The notes below the pieces were generated by a model. The model worked only from the letters and a program-made list of their open reading frames with translations, did no database searches and was not told where the DNA came from. Positions 33,937 through 46,278 of a stretch of 64,000 bases of DNA are shown one piece after another. The DNA is from Paragorgia papillata. Its lineage: Eukaryota; Cnidaria; Anthozoa; Scleralcyonacea; Coralliidae. Positions within the stretch are counted from its first letter, which is position 1, and every line of letters starts with the position of its first letter. The position numbers and the translations under genes are program-made. The stretch is from NCBI GenBank assembly GCA_035771165.1, contig JAWNZC010000419.1:3270001-3334000 (forward strand). Reading direction: 5' to 3'.

Positions 33937-34352
33937 CTGGAAATTGCAAAACGTCCAGATTGTTTAATGTATTGTTGCACATGAAAAAAGAGGTTATTAT
34001 TTTGATTCAAGGACAGTTTTTCAGAACCAAACAAAAATATCTTTACTTTGACAGAATCAGATATATGATGCCTGCTATCTCCAAAGATTTCAACAGCAAC
34101 TGAATTAAGGAGTTAAGCAACTGAATTAGGTAAGCAATTTGGATCAAATTGAGCAAATTGCTTAATTTTACTGAATTAAGCAATTTGGATTGTTAGCCAA
34201 TCAAATTTATCACACGGGAGACTGTACTTCATGTATGCTTATTATTTTGTCTTGGTGCAAGTCACACTAACTAATCTCTGGCCTTTTTAAAGTTTTCTTT
34301 TCCCTTAAATTTTGTTGATCAAAGCAGTTGTATAATAAATATCTTATTAGAT

Positions 34353-34475
34353 GTTTTGGGGTGTAGTATCACTGTATATTTTTACTCGTTGTTTGTATTT
34401 TGACTTGGCCTACATGCTCGTCAAAATACAGCACAACTCGTAAAAATATACTGTGATACTACACACCAAAACATC
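34353..34475. mobile_element. Short foldback MITE
   Basis: TGTTTTGGGGTGTAGTATCA at the left is inverted as TGATACTACACACCAAAACA at the right, with a loop around GGCCTACATGC. Confidence 0.65.
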
Positions 34476-34535
34476 CAAATATGATATATATACTTCTATA
34501 GTTCAAGTATGATTATATATATATATATATATGTA

Positions 34536-34850
34536 CTATTTATAAACCGCGCAGGAGGGCTTTATCGGATATAAAACACGAGGCGATAGCCGAGTGTTTT
34601 AGAGCCGATAAAGCCCATACTGCAAGGTTTTTAAATGACTTCTAAAAAGAATCACTTCATACGTTCATTGGCATAGTAATTTTGAAAATTAAGCTTATCT
34701 CAACCGTTAAAAACCAGCGAGAAACTTAGAGCGAGTCTGTATCACATATATAGATCCGATACGCTCATGATTTTTCTTTGTGTTTTCCTCATGAATTATT
34801 AATGAATTTTAGAAATATATATATATATATATATATTATATTATATATAA
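34536..34850. repeat. Foldback repeat with GAGGCGATAGCCGAG core
   Basis: ATAAACCGCGCAGGAGGGC, the palindromic core GAGGCGATAGCCGAG and a long tail ending CTCATGAATTATTAATG match 52685-52950 in reverse complement. A diverged relative lies at 50860-51090. It ends in a TA-rich tract. Confidence 0.6.
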
Positions 34851-34859
34851 TTGTTAATG

Positions 34860-36690
34860 TTGTAATGCATTAATCGATCCTCTGTTAGCACTCATGTCCA
34901 TCCATTCGCTCGGCTATACCCATGCAAATTGACTGAGAAATGCCAACCTCTTAGTGTTCTACCTAGTCTCTTTTTTCAGCTCCCCACCTCTAAAATCAAC
35001 AATGCCATGACCTCAGCCATAACACTAGCAATCAAAGCAGCAGCTATATACATATGAAATAGAATGAAACATTAACTAACACTGAGGAGTTTGGCATTTA
35101 AAACAAGCTTAAATAAATGCGTTGTTTTTTGCGCATCGTTTTGAATTCTAGTCTAATCCAGAACTCCAACACCGCTTCTGTATTAACTGTGGTCTGAAAT
35201 ACCGAAGCGAAAGCAGAAGTCGAAACTGGGGGGAACCTACTTTTTCGACAAAATATTTTCGTGATGCGCTTTTGAAATGTTAATTAGAAGCCTGAGTCCC
35301 CTTCAAAAACTCAACTGTGCAAATTCCCCCCTATTAAATTGACGACTGGATACAAGCCAGCTTTAACTCCCCCCCCCAACTCATTATTATGTATTCTTAT
35401 TGTCATTAAGTCATTTTTTTTTTTCAAAATAAAACCACCTGGTGCCAAATAAGCCTAACTGACATGAAAAATATTATTTGATATTTTCAGCTTTATACAG
35501 TTATACTACAAAAAGGCCTCACAGCCTCTCAGAATCAAAGCTTTATCTTAAATATTTGATTAGCTTAGCCATAGCTTAGCTCAGAAGTCAGAACGAAGCT
35601 TGAACCAAATGATAGAGACATTAATTTAAACAGCCTCAAGGTAAAAAACATTAAATTCATTCAACCATTATCTGACAGCCAATTCCTGCCTACATTGTGA
35701 CCTAGATATTAGCAAAGAGGCTTTGAATGCTAGAAAGCGAAACAAACGTTCACTATAAAAATTAAGCACAAAAGAAATTTAACTCTAAATCGTTATTCCA
35801 AAAAAGGAGGTACTTGAAATGCAATGCTTCGCAACATCCCAGTCGAAACGCCAACGCAAACAGCGTTTCAGTGTGCTGTATACAACGAAAGCTTTCGCTG
35901 GAAGAAACCCGAAGCTTCTTCGCTCATATTCGAAATTAAACTTCACCCAATCAGATGTCAGCTTAATGTGGCAAAATACGAATGTCACAAAATGCATATT
36001 CTTAAAAACGGACCTTTAAATATTAACATTTCACCGAAGCAAATAGCACATTCTCAAATTCGGAAGATGTATTAAAATACGCGTAGTTTATACAAAAACG
36101 CTTTCATATTTAGCAAGACAGGACACCAAACGTTTTAAAGAAAAGCTTTCCTTCGATGTCTACTTTTATGAAACAGCTAAGCGAGTCCTTATGGGTTTTT
36201 TTGGTTTTTCGTTTAAAGCAGATGTGTGCCAGGAATTATTATTCAAAATGGGAGACGATTTCAGGTTGTTTATGTTGTACCGTTAAGAGAAAGTTATCAG
36301 AGGTAATATGTATTGTGTTAAGTTTTTATACGTAAAGATTTTTGGCCTTGAAAGTTCAGAAAGTCTTTTAGAAATAACGCCAAAATCTGGCACTGCTTTA
36401 GTACGACATCCGAGTTTACAGCGATTGAAACTTGAAGCTTTTTACCGATATATCAAGTTGAAAGTTACGAAGGGCGTCCTCGAAACTTGACTTGTCTTGA
36501 AACAAAGCTTTCTCTTTCGAGTATTTAGTTCAGACATATATCAACAATCTGGGTGATACAAAACGCTGTAAATGATCAAATTAATACAAAAATATGCAGC
36601 AAATCCTTTTGACAACAACTCGCTGACGCGGACATCGAATGCCCAGGAGGTGAATTTCGACATCAAAGTTTTTTTTGTTTCAGCTTCGCA
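34860..36690. other. No gene recognised
   Basis: AT-rich unique-looking sequence. Open frames at 35824-36075 and 36308-36490 (plus strand) have no signal peptide, no convincing splice pairing and no family motif; the first superficially resembles a module exon but fails the cysteine spacing. Confidence 0.4.
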
Positions 36691-36697
36691 CACTTAC

Positions 36698-36728
36698 CAC
36701 AGCACAAAAGGAGGAGTGTTGTGTCCAT
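36698..36728 (-). CDS. Candidate first coding exon (short signal sequence)
   Basis: ATG at 36728 in a good context (AGTAATGG) begins MDTTLLLLCC and reaches G|GTAAGT in phase 1, the phase required by the module exon at 31527. The join would give a short leader ending ARA just before the first module. The hydrophobic core is only about seven residues, short for a signal peptide, and the implied intron is 5.2 kb. It could instead belong to another gene or be chance. Confidence 0.3.
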
Positions 36729-37049
36729 TACTGTTCTTCTGAGAAGAATGGTTCTTGATCTATCCCCCGATCCGTTTAAAATTGGGGAAAATGAGAAAAC
36801 TCCAAACTGTCAACGAAGAAGCAAGTGATGAGAAACGGAGAAAGTAAACACATAAACATTCCCAAGTTATTGGCGCCAGCAAACTCACAACAGCGGTTGC
36901 ACCATAATCGTAAAGTGCTCGGGGATTCTCGTATTGTGCCGGGGGTACATGAAATCCTCTGTAAACAACCAATAAGAAACTGGATTATTTGCCAAACACC
37001 AATGCAATATTTTTCTATTGTCACGACAGTAATTTGTACTCATCGCTAG

Positions 37050-37218
37050 ACATTCAAAAATGGCCGCCGAATTAAAATTATTTTATATACATATAAATTA
37101 GCCCCTGTGAACTCGTTTTCATGTGGGAAATTCAAAACAATTTTTACTTTAAAACGAGGTCATAAGGGCTAATTTTTATCCACATAAAATAATTCTAATT
37201 CGGCGGCCATTTTTTAAT
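37050..37218. mobile_element. MITE with ATGGCCGCCGAATTA termini
   Basis: AAAAATGGCCGCCGAATTAA and TTCGGCGGCCATTTTTTA form the ends, and the AGGTCATAAGGGCTAATTTT arm pairs with an inverted copy at about 37085-37125. Confidence 0.6.
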
Positions 37219-37434
37219 AAGTCTATTGATTCTGACTGATTTCATTTGGGCGGTTTATTATAATTTTGGCAACCAGGTTTAATAAGTATCACCGAAGCAA
37301 TTAGCTAGGATGTGATTAATTAAAGTTCAAAGTTCAAACGAGGTACGCCACATGGCCATGATAAAGTGATTTTATTATTATTGCGAGGATGGCGACGGAC
37401 GATAACCCCAGTTTGGCGTTAAAGATAACAGTCT

Positions 37435-37845
37435 TCTTCGGGTTTTGTTTTCCGACCTTCAATTCCTCCGCTTTTTCGGAAGGTTGTGGATTCGAGTCTC
37501 CTCAGTCACGTCTAGAACATTCAGAGGTTTTCGGCTGAGTTTAACCAGGGCCGGAGCTACGGGGGGGGGGGGTGGGGTGGGGGGTGTGACACCCACCCAA
37601 GAATTGCTTTATTTGTTCTATAGTCGGCAGACAAGAGATTTCTGTCGGCAGTCGGCATCCGCCAGCGTCCAGACTCGGCGAGTACTAGTACTGAAGAGTG
37701 ACGATTATGTGGCAGTCGGCAAAATTGAGCGTACCACCCCCCGTGCAAAATTTTCTGAGGACGGCCGACAGCTTGTAGCCTTGTACAGCAAAAACAAACG
37801 AAAAAACTTCACCAACTTCAAGCTGAAAACACTACTAACATAGGA
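37435..37845 (+). repeat. tRNA-derived SINE, family B, with an embedded G-rich insertion
   Basis: The head fragment (CGGAAGGTTGTGGATTCGAG) and tail (AGCTTGTACAGCAAAAACAA-like) match 37985-38120. Between them lies CAGGGCCGGAGCTACGGGGG with a G11 run, resembling the hAT-like end at 39110. The open frame across it is accidental. Confidence 0.5.
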
Positions 37846-37984
37846 AAGCATTTATTGAAAATAAACTGACACTGATGCGACTTGTCGCCCAACAGGTACT
37901 TGTGACAGTCACACACGTACGGTTTGACTAGTTCCCAGGCGTATAAATATCGAAAACAACCTCGGTCTACCATCTGAGTTCCCG

Positions 37985-38120
37985 TGGCTCAATTACAGTG
38001 AGAGCGTCCAGCTGGCATTCGGAAGGTTGTGGATTCGAGTCCCATCTGGAGCTCAGAGTTTTTCTCCGAGTTTAAGTAACGACAGCTTGTACAGCAAAAA
38101 CATACGAAAAAACTTTATTT
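37985..38120 (+). repeat. tRNA-derived SINE, family B
   Basis: The tRNA-like head has CCGTGGCTCAATTACAGTGA and a B box GTGGATTCGAGTCC, then TCTGGAGCTCAGAGTTTTTC and ACGACAGCTTGTACAGCAAA. Related copies or tails are at 40860, 61050-61680 and 62040-62110. Confidence 0.65.
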
Positions 38121-38225
38121 AACTTGGCCTTAAGTACCAATAGTAATCGTAATATGTCTCGCAAACAAATAGACCGTTACTGTCACATAATGTGAAAGAA
38201 ATAGTAGATCGTAACTCGTTAGCTA

Positions 38226-38453
38226 AGGGGCTGTTTACATGAGCTGGGCTAGGGTTAACTGCATGGGTTCACGCGATTGATTAGGATCTCACTGTGGCGG
38301 ATTTGAAACTCGCGTAAACTAAATATACAAAGAAGAATTAGTTTAGTTTAGATGTAAACGAAACCTAACGTTGATTAAAATCTATTTTTGTGGCCGAGGA
38401 AAGAATTTCGTGACACGAGTCAGCCCATGTAAACTGCAGCCCCTAAATGTGCG
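38226..38453. mobile_element. TIR MITE, AGGGGCTGTTTACATG family
   Basis: AGGGGCTGTTTACATGAGCT at the left and AGCCCATGTAAACTGCAGCCCCT at the right are inverted. A GTTTACGCGAGTTTC-like internal match is also present. Confidence 0.6.
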
Positions 38454-38771
38454 AAAAACGAGCGAAAAGCATTGAAATTCCTGATGGCTATCAAGGCCAT
38501 CATGCGCGAGTGATGCTAAGACCTGATACCATAATGACGAATATAGAAGAGATTGGCGTCGACAACAAAAGCAATAATTCCTTTTAGCGCCATTAACAAG
38601 GTCACGAGTAAGTCTGGTCATTATGAAGATAAGGATTAATAAGGTAATTAATATATCGTTGATTGCTCAATTGTGAAGTGATACACAAGCTAATGAGACT
38701 AAAGGCACAGTGTCACTATATACGACGCAAAAAACTTGTGGTTATAGGAGCTGTAAAATTTAAAAACTGGT

Positions 38772-40300
38772 AAACCTTCACCAGCAAACCTTCCTCGCTA
38801 GTAAACCTTCCTTACTAGTAATTCAAACCTTCCTCACTAGTAAACCTTTCTCACTGGTAAACCTTCCTCACTAGTAAACCTTCCTCACTAGTAAACCTTC
38901 TTCACTGGTAAACCTTCCTCACTAGTAAACCTTTCTCACTAGTAAACCTTCCTCACTAGTAAACCTTTCTAACTAGTAAACCTTGCTCACTAGTAAACCA
39001 TCCTCACTAGTAAACCTTCCTTACTAGTAATTCAAACCTTCCTCACTAGTAAACCTTTCTCACTAGTAAACCTTCCTCACTAGTAAACCTTTCTAACTAG
39101 TAAACGGGCCAGGGCCGTAGCGATGGGGGGTATTGGGGGGGTGCGGCACCCCCCCAAATTTTACAAAATTGCAATATTCGGAAAACTCACGGGTCTATTC
39201 GGAAAATTGGCACCTTTTTCTATAAGACTATTTTGAAAGATTTGCTAAAATCTACTGATTAAATGAAAAATAAATGTACTGGTGAAAACTTGTCGGTCGA
39301 ATTTAATACAATAATACTTACACATTTAAAATTACGTTGTCTAAATTCTCCATTCTCGTTCCCAGTGGCCGCCACACAAACGTTGGACTCTGGGAATGTG
39401 AATATTGCAACTTGCAAGGCTCCCACGGGTCCCGTCGTCACGCAACCCCTTTGCCGGATGTGAAAGTACGTAACCCGATCCCGACCGCAGCCAGGAAATA
39501 ATCAGTTACATACTTACAGTTGGCAAAGTTTTGTGATTATTATTGCAAGATTCGGGGGGGGGGGGGGGGGGGGGGGGGGGGAAAATTTCATTCGGAAATT
39601 TTGGGTTGGCACCCCCCCAATTACGACATGTTAGCTACGGCCCTGAGTAAACCTTCTTCACTAGTAAACCTTCCTCACTAGTAAACCTTCCTCACTAGTA
39701 AACCTTCCTCACTAGTATATCTTTCTCACTAGCTAGTAAACCTTCCTCACTAGTAAACCTTTCTCACTATAGTAAACCTTCCTCACTAGTAAACCTTTCT
39801 AACTAGTAAACCTTCTTCTCTAGTAAACCTTCCTCACTAGTAAACCTTCTTCACTAGTAAACCTTCCTCACTAGTAAACCTTCCTCACTAGTAAACCTTT
39901 CTCACTAGCAAACCTTTCTCACTAGTAAACCTTTCACACTAGTAAACCTTTCTCACTAGTAAACCTTTCTCACTATAGTAAACCTTTCTCACTAGTAAAC
40001 CTTCCTCACTAGTAAACCTTTCTCACTAGTAAACCTTTCTCACTAGTAAACCTTCCTCACTAGTAAACCTTCCTCACTATAGTAAACCTTCCTCACTAGT
40101 AAACCTTCCTCACTAGTAAACCTTCCTCACTAGTAAACCTTTCTCACTAGTAAACCTTTCTCACTAGTAAACCTTTCTCACTAGTAAACCTTCCTCACTA
40201 TAGTAAACCTTTCTCACTAGCAAACCTTCCTCACTAGTAAACCTTCCTCACTATAGTAAACCTTTCTCACTAGTAAACCTTTCTCACTAGTAAACACTAC
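38772..40300. repeat. 17-bp satellite (CACTAGTAAACCTTCCT), interrupted
   Basis: Tandem 17-bp units run at 38772-39107 and 39646-40300, with variants TTTCT, TCTTCA and an 19-bp form with CACTATAGTAAACC. A 536-bp element at 39110-39645 splits the array. The unit matches an internal phrase of the hAT-like MITE at 31663-32152, and TTCCAACTCTG, that MITE's terminus, directly follows the array at 40315. Confidence 0.85.
39110..39645. mobile_element. hAT-like element inserted in the 17-bp satellite
   Basis: It starts CAGGGCCGTAGCGATGGGGG and ends TTAGCTACGGCCCTG. AGTAAAC lies on both sides within the satellite, compatible with a target duplication. It contains a run of about 26 G and no coding region. 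Confidence 0.65.
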
Positions 40301-40326
40301 CCCACATGCTTTCTTCCAACTCTGTC

Positions 40327-40690
40327 TTAAAGGGGTCTTAGTGTGAGCATATCCTCAAGACCCTCAAACTGGACTATAATTATAGAACCTGAATAGGATA
40401 CGCAGACGCGATCACCCATCCTCATGGCCGACCGCGGGCTTAACTTTGAACGCCAATAAGCGGTGAGAGATAACGTGCTATATAACCACATGTCACCGGG
40501 CTGGCAGCTTCGTATACACGCGACAAAATTTGTTTTTTGACATATTAGCAATTCACAAGTTCTGCTTGTTCATGTACAGTTCATATTTAAAACAGTGAGA
40601 CTTCGTGTCTTACCAGAACTGATAAATTACGCAATTAGCACAACAAGCAAGCCAGCGCGGCTAGGCTATAGGTGTAAACACGAATGAAAA
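40327..40690 (-). repeat. Diverged 5S-derived SINE with attached block
   Basis: The minus strand carries AGCACGTTATCTCTCACCGC, then GTTAAGC and GGATGGGTGATCGCGTCTGC, a decayed 5S-like promoter. To its right, 40505-40672 is a separate block found inverted at 41135-41306. The open frame at 40327-40551 is not credible as a gene. Confidence 0.5.
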
Positions 40691-41064
40691 TCATCTCGGC
40701 AAAGCGGGCCAGCTTGGTTACCCAGGCTGGCTCGCCTGCATATTAACAACCCCATTATTAACGCTTTCCCAGTTCTTACTGCATACACTGCCCTAAGTTG
40801 TTAATATTAAGAAAAAATTCGGAGCTGTCTCGCCTAGAGTTCAAAGATTCAGTGGTAACAACTTACGACAGCTTGTACATCAAAAACTGAGAAAAACATT
40901 ACTCTTGTTTAATTTGAACAAATTGGGATAATACGATAACAGATGTCTGTATACTTTGGAGACACGTTATGTTTAATTCAAGTCACTTATTTTGTCGTCA
41001 GTCTAATCAAATAGTTAAATACTATTTTTGTGGGTGTGTGTATATTTATAGATATATTCTTTTG

Positions 41065-41310
41065 TAGGTACGGTGGCATGTGGTTAGCACGTTATCTCGC
41101 ACCCGGCTTATTGGCGTCCAAAGTTAAGGCCGGTTGGACTTGCTTGTTGTGCTACTTGCCAAATTTATCAGTTCTGGCAATACGCGAAATCTCAATGTTT
41201 TAAACATGTGAACTGTACATGAACAAACAGAACTTGTGAATTGTTAATATGTCAAAAAAACTGATAAAAACAAATTCTGTCGCGTGTACGAAGCTTTTAG
41301 TGCCAGGGTA
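41065..41310 (+). repeat. Inverted counterparts of the 40.4-40.7 kb blocks
   Basis: The segment at 41072-41126 is the reverse complement of 40441-40493, and 41135-41306 that of 40505-40672, but the two blocks keep the same left-to-right order. Flanking copies of an AGCCAGCCCTGCATGGG-type MITE occur at 40670-40750 and 41310-41510. Confidence 0.6.
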
Positions 41311-42089
41311 GGCGAGCCAGCCCTGCATGGGGAAAAACCCAGCCCGAGTAACCGAGATCCCGGTCACACAAAGTGAGATCTAGATCTTGGCTAGGTGGGC
41401 TGGCTCGGCTCTCATATAAACACAAGATGAAAATTAACAAGAAGTAATCATAGCACAAGCAAGATCTCGGCAAAGCGGGCTAGCCCGGGTTACCCGGGAT
41501 GGAAGATCCTAGTATAGATAATAATTAAACGTTATCATTCTTTTGTCTGCAAAAGTCTTGTCAACAAATTCCAATGCCATGATCTCTATAGCGAGTTAAA
41601 CGCTCAGGATTTTTTCGAAGAAAAAAGGAAGGCTTTGCCTGTATCCTCGTTCGCTTATTCTAGTTGAAAGTCGGTCACGAATTTTTAAAAATCTATTTGA
41701 TTTAACAAATGCAAACCTTGAAATGACACATATCACTTTTTCAGATATAGGTATATAATTATTTCCTTCCTCAATTATTGGTTAATTTAGCTGTAGTTTA
41801 TGATTTATATTTAGTGAAATTCTTTCTTAGATTATATCAGAACTGGTGTCTCCATTGTTGGAAATAATTGGTAAAATTAGATGCGTGACGCAAACACACA
41901 CTTCAGCACATGCACCGTCGCACGTCACGCGATGGCGGTTGATTTGTGGTTTGTTGACGAATTGTCAACAAGATGGACTGTTTTACGTTTTGATGAAGTT
42001 CCGTGTTTATGGTATCAAACCACAGCAAATTAACTCACTCCTTAACTCATTCTAGAAAAAATCGTCTGGCATTATCCCCCTTGCGTCAC

Positions 42090-42415
42090 CTTCCTTCCAC
42101 TCCACTCACTTCACTGAACTTCACTGCACTTCACTATACTCCACTCCACTTTACTCTACTTCACATCACTGCATTGCGCTGCGCTGCGCTGCACATTACT
42201 CCACTCCACACCACGCTCCTCCCCTCCCGTCCACTCCACTCTCTACTCTACTCTACTCTACTCTACTCTACTCTACTCTACTCTACTCTACTCTACTCTA
42301 CTCTACTCTACTCTACTCTACTCTACTCTACTCTACTCTACTCTACTCTACTCTACTCTACTCTACTCTACTTCATTCTATACTTTACTTCCATGCACTT
42401 CACTCCACTCCACCG
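42090..42415. repeat. Pentanucleotide array (CTCTA) with CACTC-type flanks
   Basis: About 130 bp of pure CTCTA (42240-42370) is flanked by degenerate CACTC, CACTT and CTGCG pentamers. The pure unit is the complement of the TAGAG block at 15320-15560. Confidence 0.9.
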
Positions 42416-42449
42416 CATGATCTCATTCGCCAGTTTAACTTTCTAACTC

Positions 42450-43677
42450 AACATATGTTTCTGTATGAAAAAAAAACAATGCTCTACCAAATCGATCAGA
42501 AACCTTCGTGCATAATAAACAAACGCACAATATGACTTTTGCCAGACCTAGAGTTGATGTTCGCGTTGAAAATTCTGAGAAGGGACAAAAACATATTTAT
42601 GCCCAAGAACATCAACTGTAGTACTATTATAATAATTTTAGCGGGCATTTAGAAGAAAATCAAAGACAGTTTACGGTAAACAGTATCTTGCATGATGCAC
42701 CATTTCGCCGGCGAGTATTTCATTGCAACAAATATTTACATAACTCATAACTTCCATGTATAGCTTGGCAGAAAAACGCAACATTTCTCATCAAAACAAT
42801 CTTTGCTTCAAAGTATTGACAAGAAAAGTATACAATTCCATAAACAACAAACCAATAGTGATTTAGAACTGTTAAAACTGATAGGCTCAAATCAGAGGGC
42901 TAAAATATATTTTAGCTCGCTCTGAATTCTCCATTTTAGCCCGCAAAATACACCACAATGCCAGATAAAATTATTATAATTTTTATAATTATTATATATG
43001 TAATAGTCAACTGTATAATCGATACTGTAGTTTATATGCTAAATTGAATGTTACATGAATAAATATTTATTTATTAAAAAACGGTCTTAATTTTACAAGT
43101 CTTTTTACAATTCTGGAATTATCCTTTGATCAAGAACTATAAAGAGTTAATTTAGTAATTTTTTTACATCACCAAAATTATTATAACTAAAAATGGTGTC
43201 TCGAGGCTTGATTTAAAACTATGGATTTCGCTTCCAGAACTATCGATACCCTTGGGAACACAAAACTAAAAGTTTCCCTCGAGGATCAGACATTAAGTAT
43301 ATAATTATTGTTACATATGTGTGTGTTTTCAGGACAAGTGCATCGTTTCAAATATGTCTATCAGACTTATATTATTAACACTATCAAGTAGTAAATCTTA
43401 ATAATAGAAGAGTGCTTAGCCTTTCTAAACAAATTACGAGAGTACAAGACCGTGAAAAGCTGGCCACCCTTGGTGGCAGACTATACACTTCCTGAGTCAA
43501 ATAACAACCAATAAACAATTTAAGAGCAATCATCAACAACGAACTCAAATGTTCTTCTGTGAAACTGAAAGACATGCACAAACGATATTACGTTTCTCTC
43601 AAGTTCATGCAAACTCTTATAATATAACCATTTCTCTTTATCAAATTATAGATCTCTTTAGTTTTTATCATCAACTT
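42450..43677. other. No gene recognised
   Basis: AT-rich sequence with no repeat or coding signal that I can support. It contains a local ATAATTTTTATAATTATTAT palindrome near 42970-43000. Confidence 0.45.
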
Positions 43678-44130
43678 TTAAAGTGTCTATTAAACTCAAA
43701 TAAGATATTACTGATATGGATTCTATTTAATGTGTATAGTTGAATGCCAAAATATTTTTTAATTTGAACTTTTATTTGTTGTTATAATGAGGTTTGTATT
43801 CCCAAAATGGTAATGAGGATGAAGTCAATGTAGGCATTTGTGTGTGTGTTTTTTTCTTTTCTTATGATAAACCGCTTGAAGATTTTAATGAAAACAATGA
43901 TAAAATACAGAATATACTATATGTTAATGACATGTGAATTGGGTAATATTTCTGCGTATGCAAATTATGCCTATACATATAGACGTCATCCTCATTACCA
44001 TTTTGGAAATACGAACCTCAAAATACCAACAAATAAAAGTTCAAATCAAAAAATATTATGCCATTCAACTACACACATTAAATAGAATCAATATGCAGTA
44101 ATATCATATTTGGGTTTATAAGCACTTTAA
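43678..44130. mobile_element. TTAA-flanked MITE, second subfamily
   Basis: TTAA on both ends and AGTGTCTATTAAACTC / GGGTTTATAAGCACT termini. Arms of about 130 bp include CCAAAATGGTAATGAGGATG and its complement. Related to 49986-50407 by termini and by the CATTACCAT arm. Confidence 0.72.
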
Positions 44131-44193
44131 ATTTTGGGAAGACTACTCTAACCCTTTTCAGTCAGGATTGGTGTTTAGTATTTTATCAGAAGA

Positions 44194-44433
44194 TGTCAGC
44201 GCACTGCCTCTCGCCGCTGACGTTAAGCCGTGACCACATTAGCTTCGTGTGTGTAGAGTTGTTGGTTCTCTCCTGTGCCTCGAGGGTTTTTCACCCGGTT
44301 AACGTTCTCCAGTTTTCCTCCCTCCGCAGAATCAACACAATAGTTCCCCAGTTAATTCTACTAACTAGTTCCATCAAGGATTGAGGGCCATTGGGTTACC
44401 ATACAGTATCTAAATGCTCTCAATAAATAAAGT
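44194..44433 (+). repeat. 5S-derived SINE, internally deleted
   Basis: The head (GCGCACTGCCTCTCGCCGCT, then GTTAAGCCG) lacks the GATGGGTGACC part present in the copy at 1818. The tail has TTTTCCTCCCTCCGCAGAAT and ends CTCAATAAATAAAG. Confidence 0.65.
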
Positions 44434-44692
44434 TCTTTTTACTTTTATTCTGGCTAACGCCAGACGATATTATTCACCTCTGGGAAAGCCCTCGGACAGG
44501 AATGGGTTATAAACTATCTATCTAACTCTTTCCTATCTAAAATGGTCTCTATACATAATATTATTTTCTCCGGTCTCAAATATGGTCTTCAGTATTGACA
44601 ATTTTATTCATCTCTGGAGAAGCCTTTGAACAGGAATAAGTTACCTCTTTGTCTACCGTATCGTTCGTTTTCGAGCCAAGCAGACTTTACTA

Positions 44693-45128
44693 TTTTACTC
44701 TGTTTAATGCCAAACTATTTTACTCTGTCTAACACCACACTATTTTACTCTGTCTAACACCAGACTATTTTACTCTGTCTAATACCAGACTATTTTACTC
44801 TGTTTAACACCAGACTATTTTACTCTGTCTAACACCCGACTATTTTACTCTGTCTAACACCAGACTATTTTACTCTGTCTCACACCAGACTATTTTACTC
44901 TGTCTAACACCAGACTATTTTACTCTGTCTAACACCAGACTATGTCACTCTGTCTAACACCAGACAATTTTACTGTGTCTAACACCAGACTATGTCACTC
45001 TGTCTAACACCAGACAATTTTACTGTGTCTAACACCAGACTATTTTACTCTGTCTAACACTAGACTATTTTACTCTGTCTAACACCAGACTATTTTACTG
45101 TGTCTAACACCAGACTATTTTACTGTGG
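44693..45128 (+). repeat. 25-bp satellite, array 1
   Basis: About 17 units of ATTTTACTCTGTCTAACACC AGACT (25 bp) with few variants. It follows two copies of the dispersed TCTGGCTAACGCCAGACGAT element and ends in a GAGAGCCCTCGG tail. The arrays at 53985 and 56752 are the reverse complement. Confidence 0.92.
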
Positions 45129-46278
45129 AGAGCCCTCGGTAGTGAAGGAGTTACGAAAATATTTTCTTTATTATATTCTAAGAGTTTCTGGAAAAGGGTT
45201 TTTGGCACGGTTATCACAAGCGACTATCCCATGAACAAAATGGTTGCAAATCCATTGTATGTTTATCTAGCCTAAGTATAAGTTAGATTAACTATTTCTG
45301 CATGGGAGGCAGCAGATTATCAATTTCCTGTATTTTAACCTGGCTAACACCAGACGATTTTACTCGTCACAAGGAATTACTTTCAGACAGCATACGCAAC
45401 AACGAGACCAATAGGTTAAGCTTGTTTTCTCAAAAGTATTATTTTCGTCTATGTGAGTCACTGTTTTTAAAAAAAGGCCTATCCCAAAAAGCTTTTTGAT
45501 AAAGCGTCTTGAAAATTTCTAGACTAATTAAGGTGGTCCTCAAAACGAAACATTGATAAAATCTTACAGAAAATTGCAATTTTCTAAGCGTGTACGTGTA
45601 TTTTCTAAGGCTTTCCAAAGATTGTATGGATTAATCCCCAAACTCATATGCTTTCATTTGATATACAATTCATTCGATTCTTTTTGTGTAATTTAGGATA
45701 TTTTAAAGTGTAATTTCAAACAAAAAAGAGGATTCAGTTAGGCAGCCCAGACAGACATCAATAATTGAGTTAACAAGTATAATTAAGCAAAAAAAGGCCC
45801 CTTTGCTATTTTTAATACAGTTCTCTAACGCAAGACGATTTTACTCGTCAAACTTTTAAAAGACTATAAAAGTACTTTCAGTTATTAATCTACGCATGAA
45901 AATTACCTACAGCAATGGGTTAATACTAAGTGATTAACCAAAAATAACCCCTTTTTAATTTATGAAAATCTCTGAATGTCCTGACGGTGTCTGAATAATA
46001 GCTCACCTTTGGGGTTCGATTCTCAGTTGGGGCAGTCAGAATTTTTGTATTATTACTAATTTTTGTATCTACTGCGAAGCAGATCGATACAATGCTATCG
46101 AATGTGCATAAGGCCTGTTTCAAACGTCGCATATGTCGAATGCAATCTGACTAATTCGAATTATAGCGCATGGTAAGTTCTACGTTCGAAACATTCAATT
46201 CTTAATCGACTTATTTAGAAAAACAAACGAAATAACGACCGAATTGCGACGTTGGTTTCAAATGTCGGATCTATATAA

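Noticed and set aside
35824..36075. Plus-strand module exon homologue
   Set aside because: Some residues look similar to the second module exon, but the C-x17-C-x2-P spacing and flanking splice phases are absent.
42003..42446. 147-codon plus-strand frame
   Set aside because: Most of it is the CTCTA pentamer array.
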